NCBI RefSeq assembly: GCF_014652415.1
Contig: NZ_BMYT01000001.1
Coordinates: 558,001-622,000, forward strand
Direction: 5' to 3'
DNA: 64,000 bases
DNA from: Affinundibacterium macrobrachii
Lineage (GTDB): Bacteria > Pseudomonadota > Gammaproteobacteria > Burkholderiales > Burkholderiaceae_D
Shown: positions 56,663 through 64,000 of the stretch, one piece after another
How the letters are laid out: every line of letters starts with the position of its first letter
Position numbering within the stretch: the first letter of the stretch is position 1
The notes under the pieces: model-generated
The model's input: the letters and a program-made list of their open reading frames with translations, nothing else
Told to the model about the DNA's origin: nothing
Database searches by the model: none
Position numbers and translations under genes: made by a program

Positions 56663-57895
56663 TTACGCAGCAAGCGGAAGTTTCGTATCACGTTCTATTG
56701 CGCTTTCATCAATCGGAAGATTAATCAAAGTCGCAAAAATCCCGAGTCCAATCACAATCAACCAGACCGCATCATAATTTCCATTTTTGGTGTACATATA
56801 GCCACCCAACCAAGCGCCAATAAAACTTCCGAGTTGATGCGAGAAGAAAACAAATCCAGATAGCATAGACAAATATTTCAAGCCAAAAATGCCTGCGATA
56901 ACACCATTAGTCAATGGCACGGTGGACAACCACAATAGCCCCATAGCGGCAGAAAATACATACACGCTATAGGTACTCAAAGGCGCTAAAACAAACAAAG
57001 CGATGACAATGCTGCGAGTGAGATAGATACTGGATAACAGATAACGCTTAGGAAACAAACCACCCAACTTTCCAGCGCCATAAGAACCAACAATATTGAA
57101 TAGGCCGATTAAAGATAGAGCGATAACAGCCACGCTAGGATCGACGATGCCTTTATCTTTCAAATACGCTGGCATATTCACACCGATAAACACCAACTGA
57201 AATCCGCAGACAAAATAACCCGCTAACAAGAGTAAAAATGGTTTGTGCGTGAAGGCTTCGCGCACCGCTTCCATCGTACTTTGCTGAGGGCCTGTATCGA
57301 TCTCACGTGCTGGCTCGCGTAATTTCCATGCCATCGGTAACATGACTATTAACATCAAGGCCGCCAATACATAAAACGCATTCTGCCAACCTGCACGCTG
57401 AATCAATTGCTGATCCACTGGCATCATAAAAAATTGGCCAAACGAGCTAGCCGCAGATGACATACCAAACGCCCAAGAACGCTTGGACTCAGGCGCTGTG
57501 CGCCCAATCAAACCGCTGACAGCACCGAAAGTGGTGCAAGCCAAGGCGGCACCAACTAACAAACCAGATCCGATAATAAAGGCCATTGGATGAATCACCA
57601 AGGCCATCCAAATTAAACCAAGTGCAAATAAGATCGCACCCAACACAATCACTTTCGCAGTCCCTAATTTATCGGCCGCCATTCCAGCAAATGGTCCAAA
57701 CACGCCCCACATTAAATTCTGAATCGCAATCGCCATCGAAAAGGTTTCACGCGTCCAGTGATGTTCTGCTGAAATTGGTTGCAACCAAAAGCCAAAGCCA
57801 TGACGAACGCCCATCGATAGCGTCAATACAAAACCTGTCGCAATTAAGACGGTAGTTAAATCAGGATGGCGATGCGGGCTGACAATAGTGCTCAT
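56663..57895 (-). CDS. MFS transporter (OFA/monocarboxylate-like)
   Basis: A 410-residue, 12-helix major facilitator. The first helix contains GVRHGFGFWLQPIS, a pattern seen in oxalate/formate antiporter-like and monocarboxylate MFS members. The loop 2-3 motif is GMAADKLGTAKVIVLGAI, and the second half begins after a central loop near EIDTGPQQSTMEAVREAF. Substrate unknown; a small organic acid is a reasonable guess. It is followed at once by the 43-residue peptide gene. Confidence 0.87.
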   Translation of the reverse strand: MSTIVSPHRHPDLTTVLIATGFVLTLSMGVRHGFGFWLQPISAEHHWTRETFSMAIAIQNLMWGVFGPFAGMAADKLGTAKVIVLGAILFALGLIWMALVIHPMAFIIGSGLLVGAALACTTFGAVSGLIGRTAPESKRSWAFGMSSAASSFGQFFMMPVDQQLIQRAGWQNAFYVLAALMLIVMLPMAWKLREPAREIDTGPQQSTMEAVREAFTHKPFLLLLAGYFVCGFQLVFIGVNMPAYLKDKGIVDPSVAVIALSLIGLFNIVGSYGAGKLGGLFPKRYLLSSIYLTRSIVIALFVLAPLSTYSVYVFSAAMGLLWLSTVPLTNGVIAGIFGLKYLSMLSGFVFFSHQLGSFIGAWLGGYMYTKNGNYDAVWLIVIGLGIFATLINLPIDESAIERDTKLPLAA

Positions 57896-58068
57896 AATGA
57901 ATTTCTTATCAATTACTAGTTAATTGAATTAGTAGACAACATGTTGCTTGTGCCAGCAACAAATGTCATTGCTATATAAAGTGAGGGGATTGATCGGTCA
58001 TCAGTTTAGCCGAAATTCGACTTCATTGTTTTAGGGCGCTCAATCGAGCTTGGCCCCTCGCTTCATGA

Positions 58069-58665
58069 TCAATCGAGAATTAACATCTCACGCTGCGCTA
58101 ACACGAAAGATTGCAACTGCGGAAAAAACTCAAAGAAGCCTTCACTCAACTCCACATAATTCTGTTCCAAATCAAGAACCGCCTCACGCAACAGATGACC
58201 ATTGCGCGACAAGCGTGTTGAAACACGTTCAATCGCTAAGGCCACGCCATCAAAATCGACATACGAACCGAGCCAATCTTGCTGAACCATACGCGGTACC
58301 GCATACGCTAAATGCTCGGTAAAAAAAGATTGTCGCGTCGGTAGAGCACGATAAAAATCTTTAGTGAATTGATCCAAATCGACATCGGCATAATGTTGCC
58401 AATGTTTCGCCAATACATGATCATAAAAAATATCTAAGGCGATACCGGCATAACGTCTGCGAAGCGGTGAAAATAATTCTTTTGCTTGTTGGGTCAGTGG
58501 ATGCTGATCGGTATAAGTATCAATCTTTCTATGCAAAATAATTTCTTGTGCAATGTGATTGGGATAATCTGCAGCCCCGTTCATTTTGACAAAATCGCCC
58601 AACAAGGCACCCAGCATCGCATCATGGCTATGCCGTGCTAAGAAAATGTGGGCTAAGTAATTCAT
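58069..58665 (-). CDS. acpH: Acyl carrier protein phosphodiesterase
   Basis: HD-like hydrolase (DUF479 family) that removes 4'-phosphopantetheine from acyl carrier protein. The 198-residue product begins MNYLAHIFLARHSHDAMLGALLGDFVK, the family signature, and contains HRKIDTYTDQHP and GIALDIFYDHVLAKHW, which supply metal-binding His/Asp residues. No carrier protein genes are adjacent. Confidence 0.9.
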   Translation of the reverse strand: MNYLAHIFLARHSHDAMLGALLGDFVKMNGAADYPNHIAQEIILHRKIDTYTDQHPLTQQAKELFSPLRRRYAGIALDIFYDHVLAKHWQHYADVDLDQFTKDFYRALPTRQSFFTEHLAYAVPRMVQQDWLGSYVDFDGVALAIERVSTRLSRNGHLLREAVLDLEQNYVELSEGFFEFFPQLQSFVLAQREMLILD

Positions 58666-58765
58666 GATGCAAGATTGAAAAGTTCTTGGTCGATGGCATG
58701 CCTACTGATGCGCCATAAGATCAAGATTGTAACGAATCTTCTCGCTTCGTGTTTGGCGTACAGCC

Positions 58766-59410
58766 TTAGTTTAGAGGTAGATCAAGACAAATCCAAGCGC
58801 CAAAATCAGGCGCTTCTAGCGGCCACTGTGCCGCCTGCTCTATCTCGCACTTTCGATGTTGTAAATAATAGGTCAATGCACGGATCACGCCTGCATGCGT
58901 GATCCATACGATATCTGTTGGCTGCTGTACTTGCTCTAACTGCTGCAGTGACGTTGACGATTGCAGCATCCGCAAACAATCTTGGTAAGCAGCGGCCACC
59001 CTTTGTAATACCTCGTTACAGCTTTCAACCCCACCAAATCGATACTCTCCAAAATCACGGGTCCATCGATCAATTTCATCTTTTGGAATATCTGACCACG
59101 CTTGCCCTTCCCAATGACCAAAATCCATTTCTTTCAAGCGTCCATCAATAGCGCATTGTAGATTCGGAACATGCGCTTGCAATGCATTTACAAATTGTTC
59201 TGTTCTCTGTAGGCCTGAAAAATAAACTAGTAGCGCGCGCTCTTCACCTTTATTAAGTTCGATTGCAAGATCTCTTGCAGCGTCAAAATTGGCTTTTATA
59301 TCGACCGCAACATCAAGCTGTCCATAACAAATGCCTTTTTCTATTAGCGGCTGTGCATGCCTTACCAACCAAAGCTTATTTGCGAGCTTATTTGTAATCG
59401 TATGCATCAT
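58766..59410 (-). CDS. cobC: Histidine phosphatase family protein, probable alpha-ribazole phosphatase
   Basis: Probably removes the 5' phosphate of alpha-ribazole phosphate or of adenosylcobalamin 5'-phosphate at the end of cobalamin assembly. The phosphohistidine motif is LWLVRHAQPL, with KEMDFGHWEGQAW and the second catalytic histidine in WITHAGVIRAL. The frame opens at GTG 59434, overlapping cobS, but ATG 59410 or 59407 gives a normal N-terminus. Placement directly after cobS supports the cobalamin role; sequence alone would fit any small phosphoglycerate-mutase-like phosphatase. Confidence 0.82.
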   Translation of the reverse strand: MMHTITNKLANKLWLVRHAQPLIEKGICYGQLDVAVDIKANFDAARDLAIELNKGEERALLVYFSGLQRTEQFVNALQAHVPNLQCAIDGRLKEMDFGHWEGQAWSDIPKDEIDRWTRDFGEYRFGGVESCNEVLQRVAAAYQDCLRMLQSSTSLQQLEQVQQPTDIVWITHAGVIRALTYYLQHRKCEIEQAAQWPLEAPDFGAWICLDLPLN

Positions 59411-59421
59411 TGTATCTATCA

Positions 59422-60219
59422 CTACCTCGGCCACGCCAACAATACACCCAAATAAAAACTCAACTCACTCAACTGTTGAGTTGCCCCCAAGGCATCTCCA
59501 GTAAAACCTTGGATTCGACGAAGTAAGAATCGGTACATCCACCAAGTAGCAAATAATGCGGCGATCAGACCAGCGCCCCATATAAACGCAGGTCGCCAGA
59601 ACAACACCAATGCGAACGCGACTCCACACCAAAGTGCTGCAACGAGCAAGGTGGAATTTTCAATCGCATCAGCCAAAGGCTTCGATTTCGATTGCGGTGT
59701 ATCCCCCACATGCGGTAAATATTTAATGATTAATAGAGGCATGGTACGCGAAACCACATGCGCCAAAAACAAAGCAATCACGCAGATGGACAGATTTAAT
59801 TGTCCCAATAAACTGAGCAAGGCCAATTTGCTACTTAAAGCCAATAGCAAAGCCACCGCACCATAAGTACCAATGCGCGAATCTTTCATAATTTCTAAAG
59901 ACTTCTCGCGACTAACATGGCCACCCAAGCCATCTGCTAGATCGGCTAAGCCATCTTCATGAAACGCCCCTGTCAACATCACGCTAAACACCGTACTCAA
60001 GGCAGCAGCTACAAAAACGGTAGCCGTCTGTTGCGGTAACAATGTGTATACGCCCAAAAAACTAAGCGCGCTTAAAGCACCAACCAAAAATCCTACACCT
60101 GGGAAATGACCAGCACTTGCGCGCAGCATCGCTGGGCTGTAACCAACCCACGAGGCCAGTTTTCCAGTAATAGGAATACGTGTAAAAAATTGGAGTGCAA
60201 GCAGATAATGGCGAACCAT
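59422..60219 (-). CDS. cobS: Adenosylcobinamide-GDP ribazoletransferase (cobalamin synthase)
   Basis: Membrane enzyme joining alpha-ribazole (phosphate) to adenosylcobinamide-GDP. The 265-residue product starts MVRHYLLALQFFTRIP and has the conserved acidic motif FHEDGLADLADGLGGHVSREKSLEIMKDSRIGTYG (about residues 90-125), with multiple helices elsewhere. It lies 20 bases after cobT and overlaps the frame of the downstream phosphatase. Confidence 0.95.
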   Translation of the reverse strand: MVRHYLLALQFFTRIPITGKLASWVGYSPAMLRASAGHFPGVGFLVGALSALSFLGVYTLLPQQTATVFVAAALSTVFSVMLTGAFHEDGLADLADGLGGHVSREKSLEIMKDSRIGTYGAVALLLALSSKLALLSLLGQLNLSICVIALFLAHVVSRTMPLLIIKYLPHVGDTPQSKSKPLADAIENSTLLVAALWCGVAFALVLFWRPAFIWGAGLIAALFATWWMYRFLLRRIQGFTGDALGATQQLSELSFYLGVLLAWPR

Positions 60220-60239
60220 AAAGAATCAATCCAATTAGA

Positions 60240-61298
60240 TCAGGCTAGATCACCATCATTGCGTGCTACGCCAGCACTCTCGAAACTTGCCATATCACAC
60301 AAGATATCACTCGCCGACTGTAATAGCGGCCAAGCCAATGCTGCCCCCGATCCTTCACCCAAACGTAGCCCCAAATCAAGCAAAGCCGTAGCTTGTAACG
60401 TTTCTAGCATTAAGCGATGACCACTTTCGGCAGAACGATGCGCATACACACAACGTTGTTGTACTCGTGGCGCCAAGCGTGTCGCCACCAGCGCAGCGGA
60501 ACTCGCAATAAATCCATCCACTACGATAACGCGATTTTCAGTCGCAGCTTGTAACACGATCCCGACCAAAGTAGCAATCTCAAAGCCCCCAAAACAAGCA
60601 AGCGCCTCTAGCGGTGTGCTTGCACCCGCATGTCGTTTCAATACCAAGCGTAAAGTCTCGACTTTTCTGGCTATGGCAAAGTGATCCAAGCCAGTACCAG
60701 CGCCTGTACAATCCGCAATATCCAAATCGCCTAAACGTGCCAACAACAAAGCCGCCGCTGACGTATTGCCTATCCCCATTTCCCCCAAGAGCACAGCATT
60801 GCCGGGCAAATTTTTTACAATTTCACGACCGTGTTGAATCGCTTGCTGACATTGTTCTTGGCTCATCGCAGCTTGTTGCAAACTATCTGCGGTGCCGTAA
60901 GCGATCTTACGAATGATCAATCCAGAGCGTGGTGCAAAATCGTGATTCACACCGCAATCAATCACATTCAATGCAATGCCATGTTGGCGTGCCAACACGC
61001 TGACCGCGGCTCCGCCAGCCAAAAAATTTTCTACCATCTGCCATGTCACATCACTTGGAAAAGCAGATACGCCGTGTTTGACGATTCCATGATCACCAGC
61101 ACAAACCAACATCTGTGCTTGTTCTAGACGCGGCGAATCGGTTCGCAAAATTAAACCAAGTTGCAACGCGAGTTGCTCGATTCGACCAAGTGAGCCGAGC
61201 GGTTTCGTTTTGTTATCGATCTTATGTTGTAAGCGTGCGCGCAATTTTGGATCGTGTAAATCATCCATCTCGAAGGCTGTTGCATTGACTAAGTTCAT
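60240..61298 (-). CDS. cobT: Nicotinate-nucleotide--dimethylbenzimidazole phosphoribosyltransferase
   Basis: Makes alpha-ribazole 5'-phosphate from dimethylbenzimidazole and nicotinate mononucleotide. The 352-residue protein has the family segments DNKTKPLGSLGRIEQLALQL-like (here IDNKTKPLGSLGRIEQLAL), VCAGDHGI, GEMGIGNTSAAALL, CTGAGTGLD and, near the C-terminus, LRLGEGSGAALA with the catalytic glutamate (about residue 317). Complete and undamaged. Confidence 0.96.
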   Translation of the reverse strand: MNLVNATAFEMDDLHDPKLRARLQHKIDNKTKPLGSLGRIEQLALQLGLILRTDSPRLEQAQMLVCAGDHGIVKHGVSAFPSDVTWQMVENFLAGGAAVSVLARQHGIALNVIDCGVNHDFAPRSGLIIRKIAYGTADSLQQAAMSQEQCQQAIQHGREIVKNLPGNAVLLGEMGIGNTSAAALLLARLGDLDIADCTGAGTGLDHFAIARKVETLRLVLKRHAGASTPLEALACFGGFEIATLVGIVLQAATENRVIVVDGFIASSAALVATRLAPRVQQRCVYAHRSAESGHRLMLETLQATALLDLGLRLGEGSGAALAWPLLQSASDILCDMASFESAGVARNDGDLA

Positions 61299-61373
61299 AT
61301 CTAGCCTTTATTTAAATGTTTTAAGTGTTTTAGGAAAATTGTTTTAAGAGAATTAGAGAGTCAGATCAATGCA

Positions 61374-62495
61374 TCAAAAATCAGGTGAATACTGTTTCAC
61401 CGCGCGATAAAACGCATCTTGCATCGGTGGCGATAACACACGCATACGAAAACAGGGATCAAGACCAAACGAGCCAGCATGGCGCAATTTCACTCCCTGC
61501 GCTCGCATCACATGTAAGAAATCGGTTCGATACTCTTGTATCGTTTTGCTTGGTGTAACGCAGAAAAAATTGGTATCGCTTGGCTCCACTTTCCAGCCCA
61601 AATCAACACATAAGGCGATTTGTCGCTGCTTCCAATCGCGCAAGGTCGTTAAGCTTTCGCGCAACCAGTCTTGCACCGATGGTAAAGTCCATGCATGCAA
61701 CATCGTTACGGCATGCGTTCCCAATGGCCATGATGCTGCCATTTGCTCTAACTGCTGTTGCCAATGCTGTGCTTGTATCGGTGCAATCACATAAGCCCCG
61801 CGAATTCCTGTCAGGCCCAAAGCCTTATTTGGTGTGAACAATTGCCAGCAAGTGTCACGTTGTTGTGAATTCAAACTAGGACTCCCGGATAAACGCAATG
61901 CTTGATATGCGCAATCGAGCACGATCTGCACTTCACTAGAGCAATCAGCGAGAATTTCAATCATCTGCGCTAAACCGACTTGATTTTGTCCAAGTGGACT
62001 ACCAGGTTCACAAGTCCAAATTAAATCCGCGTTGTGAAAATCGTCAACAATTGCCAAACCTGCCGCACGTCCAGCTAACACATAATCGCCATAGCTATGT
62101 GGTGGCACCCATACCGTTTTTTGCAAAGACGCTAGTTGCGTAGACCTAGCACTACTAGAAGCACTACTAAATGTACTTTGCCCTACCAACATCGAGATAC
62201 GAAAAATAAATTCGCTAGCACTAGCCGCAAACAAAATACGCTGGGGCGAAACCTGATGCCAAGTTGCCAATGCGTTACGCAAATGATGGTACTCAGGATC
62301 AGGATAACTGGCGCAATCGCTCAAACGAATCTGCGTCAACACTTCTGGGCATGGCCCGAGCGCATTACTATTAGTCGAGAAATCGTAAGCCGGCTTACCC
62401 AAAGTATCCGTACCACCGTGCACACGAAGTCGTGATGCTTCACTTTTAGTTTTCGTTTGCATTTGCGTTTGTGGAGCAGATTTCATCAACAACAT
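61374..62495 (-). CDS. Threonine-phosphate decarboxylase-type aminotransferase (cobalamin CobD/CobC)
   Basis: PLP enzyme of the HisC-like family that in cobalamin clusters decarboxylates threonine phosphate to aminopropanol phosphate. From ATG 62495 the product is about 373 residues. RVHGGTDTLGKPAYDFSTNSN and SYPDPEYHHLRNALA are typical N-terminal elements, and the PLP-lysine region is FTPNKALGLTGIRGAYVI. The catalytic role is inferred from context between cbiB and cobT. Naming differs between species (CobC or CobD), so I give no symbol. Confidence 0.87.
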   Translation of the reverse strand: MLLMKSAPQTQMQTKTKSEASRLRVHGGTDTLGKPAYDFSTNSNALGPCPEVLTQIRLSDCASYPDPEYHHLRNALATWHQVSPQRILFAASASEFIFRISMLVGQSTFSSASSSARSTQLASLQKTVWVPPHSYGDYVLAGRAAGLAIVDDFHNADLIWTCEPGSPLGQNQVGLAQMIEILADCSSEVQIVLDCAYQALRLSGSPSLNSQQRDTCWQLFTPNKALGLTGIRGAYVIAPIQAQHWQQQLEQMAASWPLGTHAVTMLHAWTLPSVQDWLRESLTTLRDWKQRQIALCVDLGWKVEPSDTNFFCVTPSKTIQEYRTDFLHVMRAQGVKLRHAGSFGLDPCFRMRVLSPPMQDAFYRAVKQYSPDF

Positions 62496-62523
62496 GATTT
62501 CACTTTTTCTCAATTCAATTCAC

Positions 62524-63525
62524 TCATCGCGACATTAAAAAATACAAAGCCAATAACATCAGCCCAACCAGCGCAAACCACACCAAAATCGCGCGCTCAC
62601 AAACCACTATTGCTTTCCCAATATGCTGTGCATTCACATTGGCGCCACACGCATGCAAGACATACACACTAGGTTTTGTGAGCCGTATATTTAGAATCAA
62701 CGCGATAGCGCCCATAGGCCAACCGCCATTCGGCGAGGTAGTAGCACTGGCTTCTCGCCAAAGTGCCGCTGATGGTAGCCGTGCAGATCCCACAAACATC
62801 AGCAATGCAGTTAGCCTCGCACCGGGCCAAGACAAGACATCGTCAGCACGCGCCGCCCACTTGCCAGCCCAAGTCCATATACGGCCACCGTGCTCGCCGC
62901 GATATCCCCACATTGCATCAGCAGTATTCGCAAATCGATACAATAAAATGCCAGGCAAACCAGCCAGAACAAACCACAGCAAAGCAGAAATCACTGAGTC
63001 ATTTAAGTTCTCAGTTAGGGTTTCAATCGCACTCTCGCGCACTTCAATTTCTGATAAATACTGAACATCGCGACTAACCAGACGCGCCAACTGCAACCGT
63101 CCTGCGTCTAAAGAGCTTGTTAGCGCCGACTCCACCGCAACAACTTCGTCTCTTAACATGCGCCAACTAAATAGTGGCTTCAACAAAATACCGAGACACA
63201 AAGCTTGCCAATACCAAGCGAATCGACTCACTACTTGCTCGACTTCGTTTGCAATAAGAACCAAAACCGTCGCAGCGAGCAACCAAAAGAATGCGCCCAA
63301 ACAATAGGCTCGTAACTTCTGCAATGCTCTAAAAGTTTCGGGTATCCCCTTCACTGCAACTGGCGCAATCAGCTTGCCGAAGAAATGCAAATATTGCCCA
63401 ATCCAAACCACGGGATGCCAAGCGGATTTGGGTTCCCCCAAGTAGCGATCGATCAACCATCCCACTAGCAAGGACAACGCGATCACTTGTGCCAACTCAG
63501 GATTTGAATTCAGATGAAGCAACAT
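62524..63525 (-). CDS. cbiB: Adenosylcobinamide-phosphate synthase
   Basis: Membrane enzyme (CbiB, called CobD in some species) that attaches aminopropanol (phosphate) to adenosylcobyric acid. The 333-residue product contains DRYLGEPKSAWHPVVWIGQ near the start, then SRDVQYLSEIEVRESAIETLTENLNDSVISALLWF, a hallmark of the family, and FANTADAMWGYRGE. It precedes the decarboxylase gene that makes its co-substrate. Confidence 0.95.
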   Translation of the reverse strand: MLLHLNSNPELAQVIALSLLVGWLIDRYLGEPKSAWHPVVWIGQYLHFFGKLIAPVAVKGIPETFRALQKLRAYCLGAFFWLLAATVLVLIANEVEQVVSRFAWYWQALCLGILLKPLFSWRMLRDEVVAVESALTSSLDAGRLQLARLVSRDVQYLSEIEVRESAIETLTENLNDSVISALLWFVLAGLPGILLYRFANTADAMWGYRGEHGGRIWTWAGKWAARADDVLSWPGARLTALLMFVGSARLPSAALWREASATTSPNGGWPMGAIALILNIRLTKPSVYVLHACGANVNAQHIGKAIVVCERAILVWFALVGLMLLALYFLMSR

Positions 63526-63568
63526 ATTTCAGATCTTGCTATCAATGCGCATACAAGCTTATGCGAAC

Positions 63569-64000
63569 TCAATCTTCGATACCACGCTGCGCCGGAATCC
63601 CAGCGCGAAACGCATGTTTTATCAAAGTCATTTCGGTTACTGTATCTGCCAATTCGATCAATTCGGGTGGGCAACGACGACCAGTCAACACCACATGCAC
63701 ATCAACTGGGCGAGATCGCAATGTCGCTAAAACATCTTCAAGCGGCAACCAACCATAGATCAATGGATAAGTGATCTCGTCCAAGGTCACCATAAAATAA
63801 TCACCACTCATAATCGCCAGTTTGGCTTTTTCCCAACCATCACGCGCTAGTTGCGCAGAATGCTCTAAATCCTGACTTTTCCAACTAAAGCCATCACCCA
63901 AGCCTTCTACCGATAGACCCAATTGTTCGAACATACGATGTTCACCAAAACGGGCCGTTGGCACCTTCATAAACTGGAAAATTTTGACTGCCTTACCGCG
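63569..64000 (-). CDS. cobO: Cob(I)yrinic acid a,c-diamide adenosyltransferase, C-terminal part (cut by window edge)
   Basis: CobO/BtuR-type adenosyltransferase that adds the upper ligand to corrinoids. The frame is open to the window edge (RGKAVKIFQFMKVPTARFGEH), so the N-terminus with the P-loop lies outside. Visible family parts: WEKAKLAIMSGDYFMVTLDE, ITYPLIYGWL and VLTGRRCPPELIELAD. About 144 of an expected 200 residues are present. It is 43 bases upstream of cbiB in the same direction. Confidence 0.93.
   Translation of the reverse strand, partial: RGKAVKIFQFMKVPTARFGEHRMFEQLGLSVEGLGDGFSWKSQDLEHSAQLARDGWEKAKLAIMSGDYFMVTLDEITYPLIYGWLPLEDVLATLRSRPVDVHVVLTGRRCPPELIELADTVTEMTLIKHAFRAGIPAQRGIED

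Noticed and set aside
1-64000. CRISPR arrays, prophage, insertion sequences, rRNA operons, other tRNAs
   Set aside because: No regularly spaced long repeats, transposase or phage genes, or rRNA-like sequence were seen; tRNA-Leu(GAG) was the only tRNA recognised.

Overview
This is a chromosomal window from a betaproteobacterium of the order Burkholderiales. The gene orders tpiA-secG-tRNA-Leu-nuoABCDEFGH, rpsO-pnp and holC followed by a DUF2486-type gene are typical of that group. Moderate base composition and the protein flavour suggest an Oxalobacteraceae/Undibacterium-like organism; that family placement is inference. Almost every gene is recognisable housekeeping. No prophage, insertion sequence or CRISPR array was seen.

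Layout. 1-7.7 kb: start of the NADH dehydrogenase (complex I) operon, nuoA to nuoH, on the minus strand, with nuoH cut by the window edge. 7.8-16.2 kb (minus): tRNA-Leu(GAG), secG, tpiA, a quinone oxidoreductase, pnp, rpsO, leuA with a Leu-rich small ORF in front of it, and pssA. 16.5-23.3 kb: acs (minus), a YqhA-type membrane protein, class I fumarase and murI (plus), then an aromatic/aspartate aminotransferase (minus). 24-29.2 kb (minus): a tetR-adaptor-RND efflux operon with a palindromic operator in front of the regulator. 29.3-33 kb: a TauE-like permease and a divergent orphan sensor kinase of unusual architecture, separated by tandem 12-bp repeats and a 16-bp inverted repeat. 33.2-39.5 kb (minus): pyruvate dehydrogenase aceE-aceF-lpdA, in which E3 carries two lipoyl domains and E2 only one. 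40.3-50.5 kb (mainly plus): folD, an M3 oligopeptidase, a glutaredoxin-like protein, holC, an Lrp regulator, cytochrome c, a small Trp-rich protein, a LysR regulator, lgt, an enoyl-CoA hydratase and malonyl-CoA synthetase. 55.3-64 kb (minus): an EVE-domain protein, DoxX, an MFS transporter followed by a 43-residue membrane peptide, acpH, and late cobalamin genes (cobC, cobS, cobT, cobC/cobD decarboxylase, cbiB, and cobO cut by the edge).

The most interesting stretch is 50.5-55.7 kb. An HscC-type Hsp70 gene and an atypical J-domain/Sel1-repeat membrane protein form a two-gene operon. This pair is bracketed by two copies of one chromosomal junction. The left copy has an intact malonyl-CoA synthetase gene and a truncated EVE gene. 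The right copy has a decayed 3' fragment of the synthetase gene and an intact EVE gene. This is the layout expected of a Campbell-type (single crossover) integration, or of a tandem duplication with a cassette gained between the copies.

Metabolically the window joins pyruvate oxidation (PDH), acetate activation (Acs), fumarase and complex I into one respiratory theme, with cobalamin assembly and envelope/lipid maintenance (PssA, Lgt, SecG, MurI) alongside.
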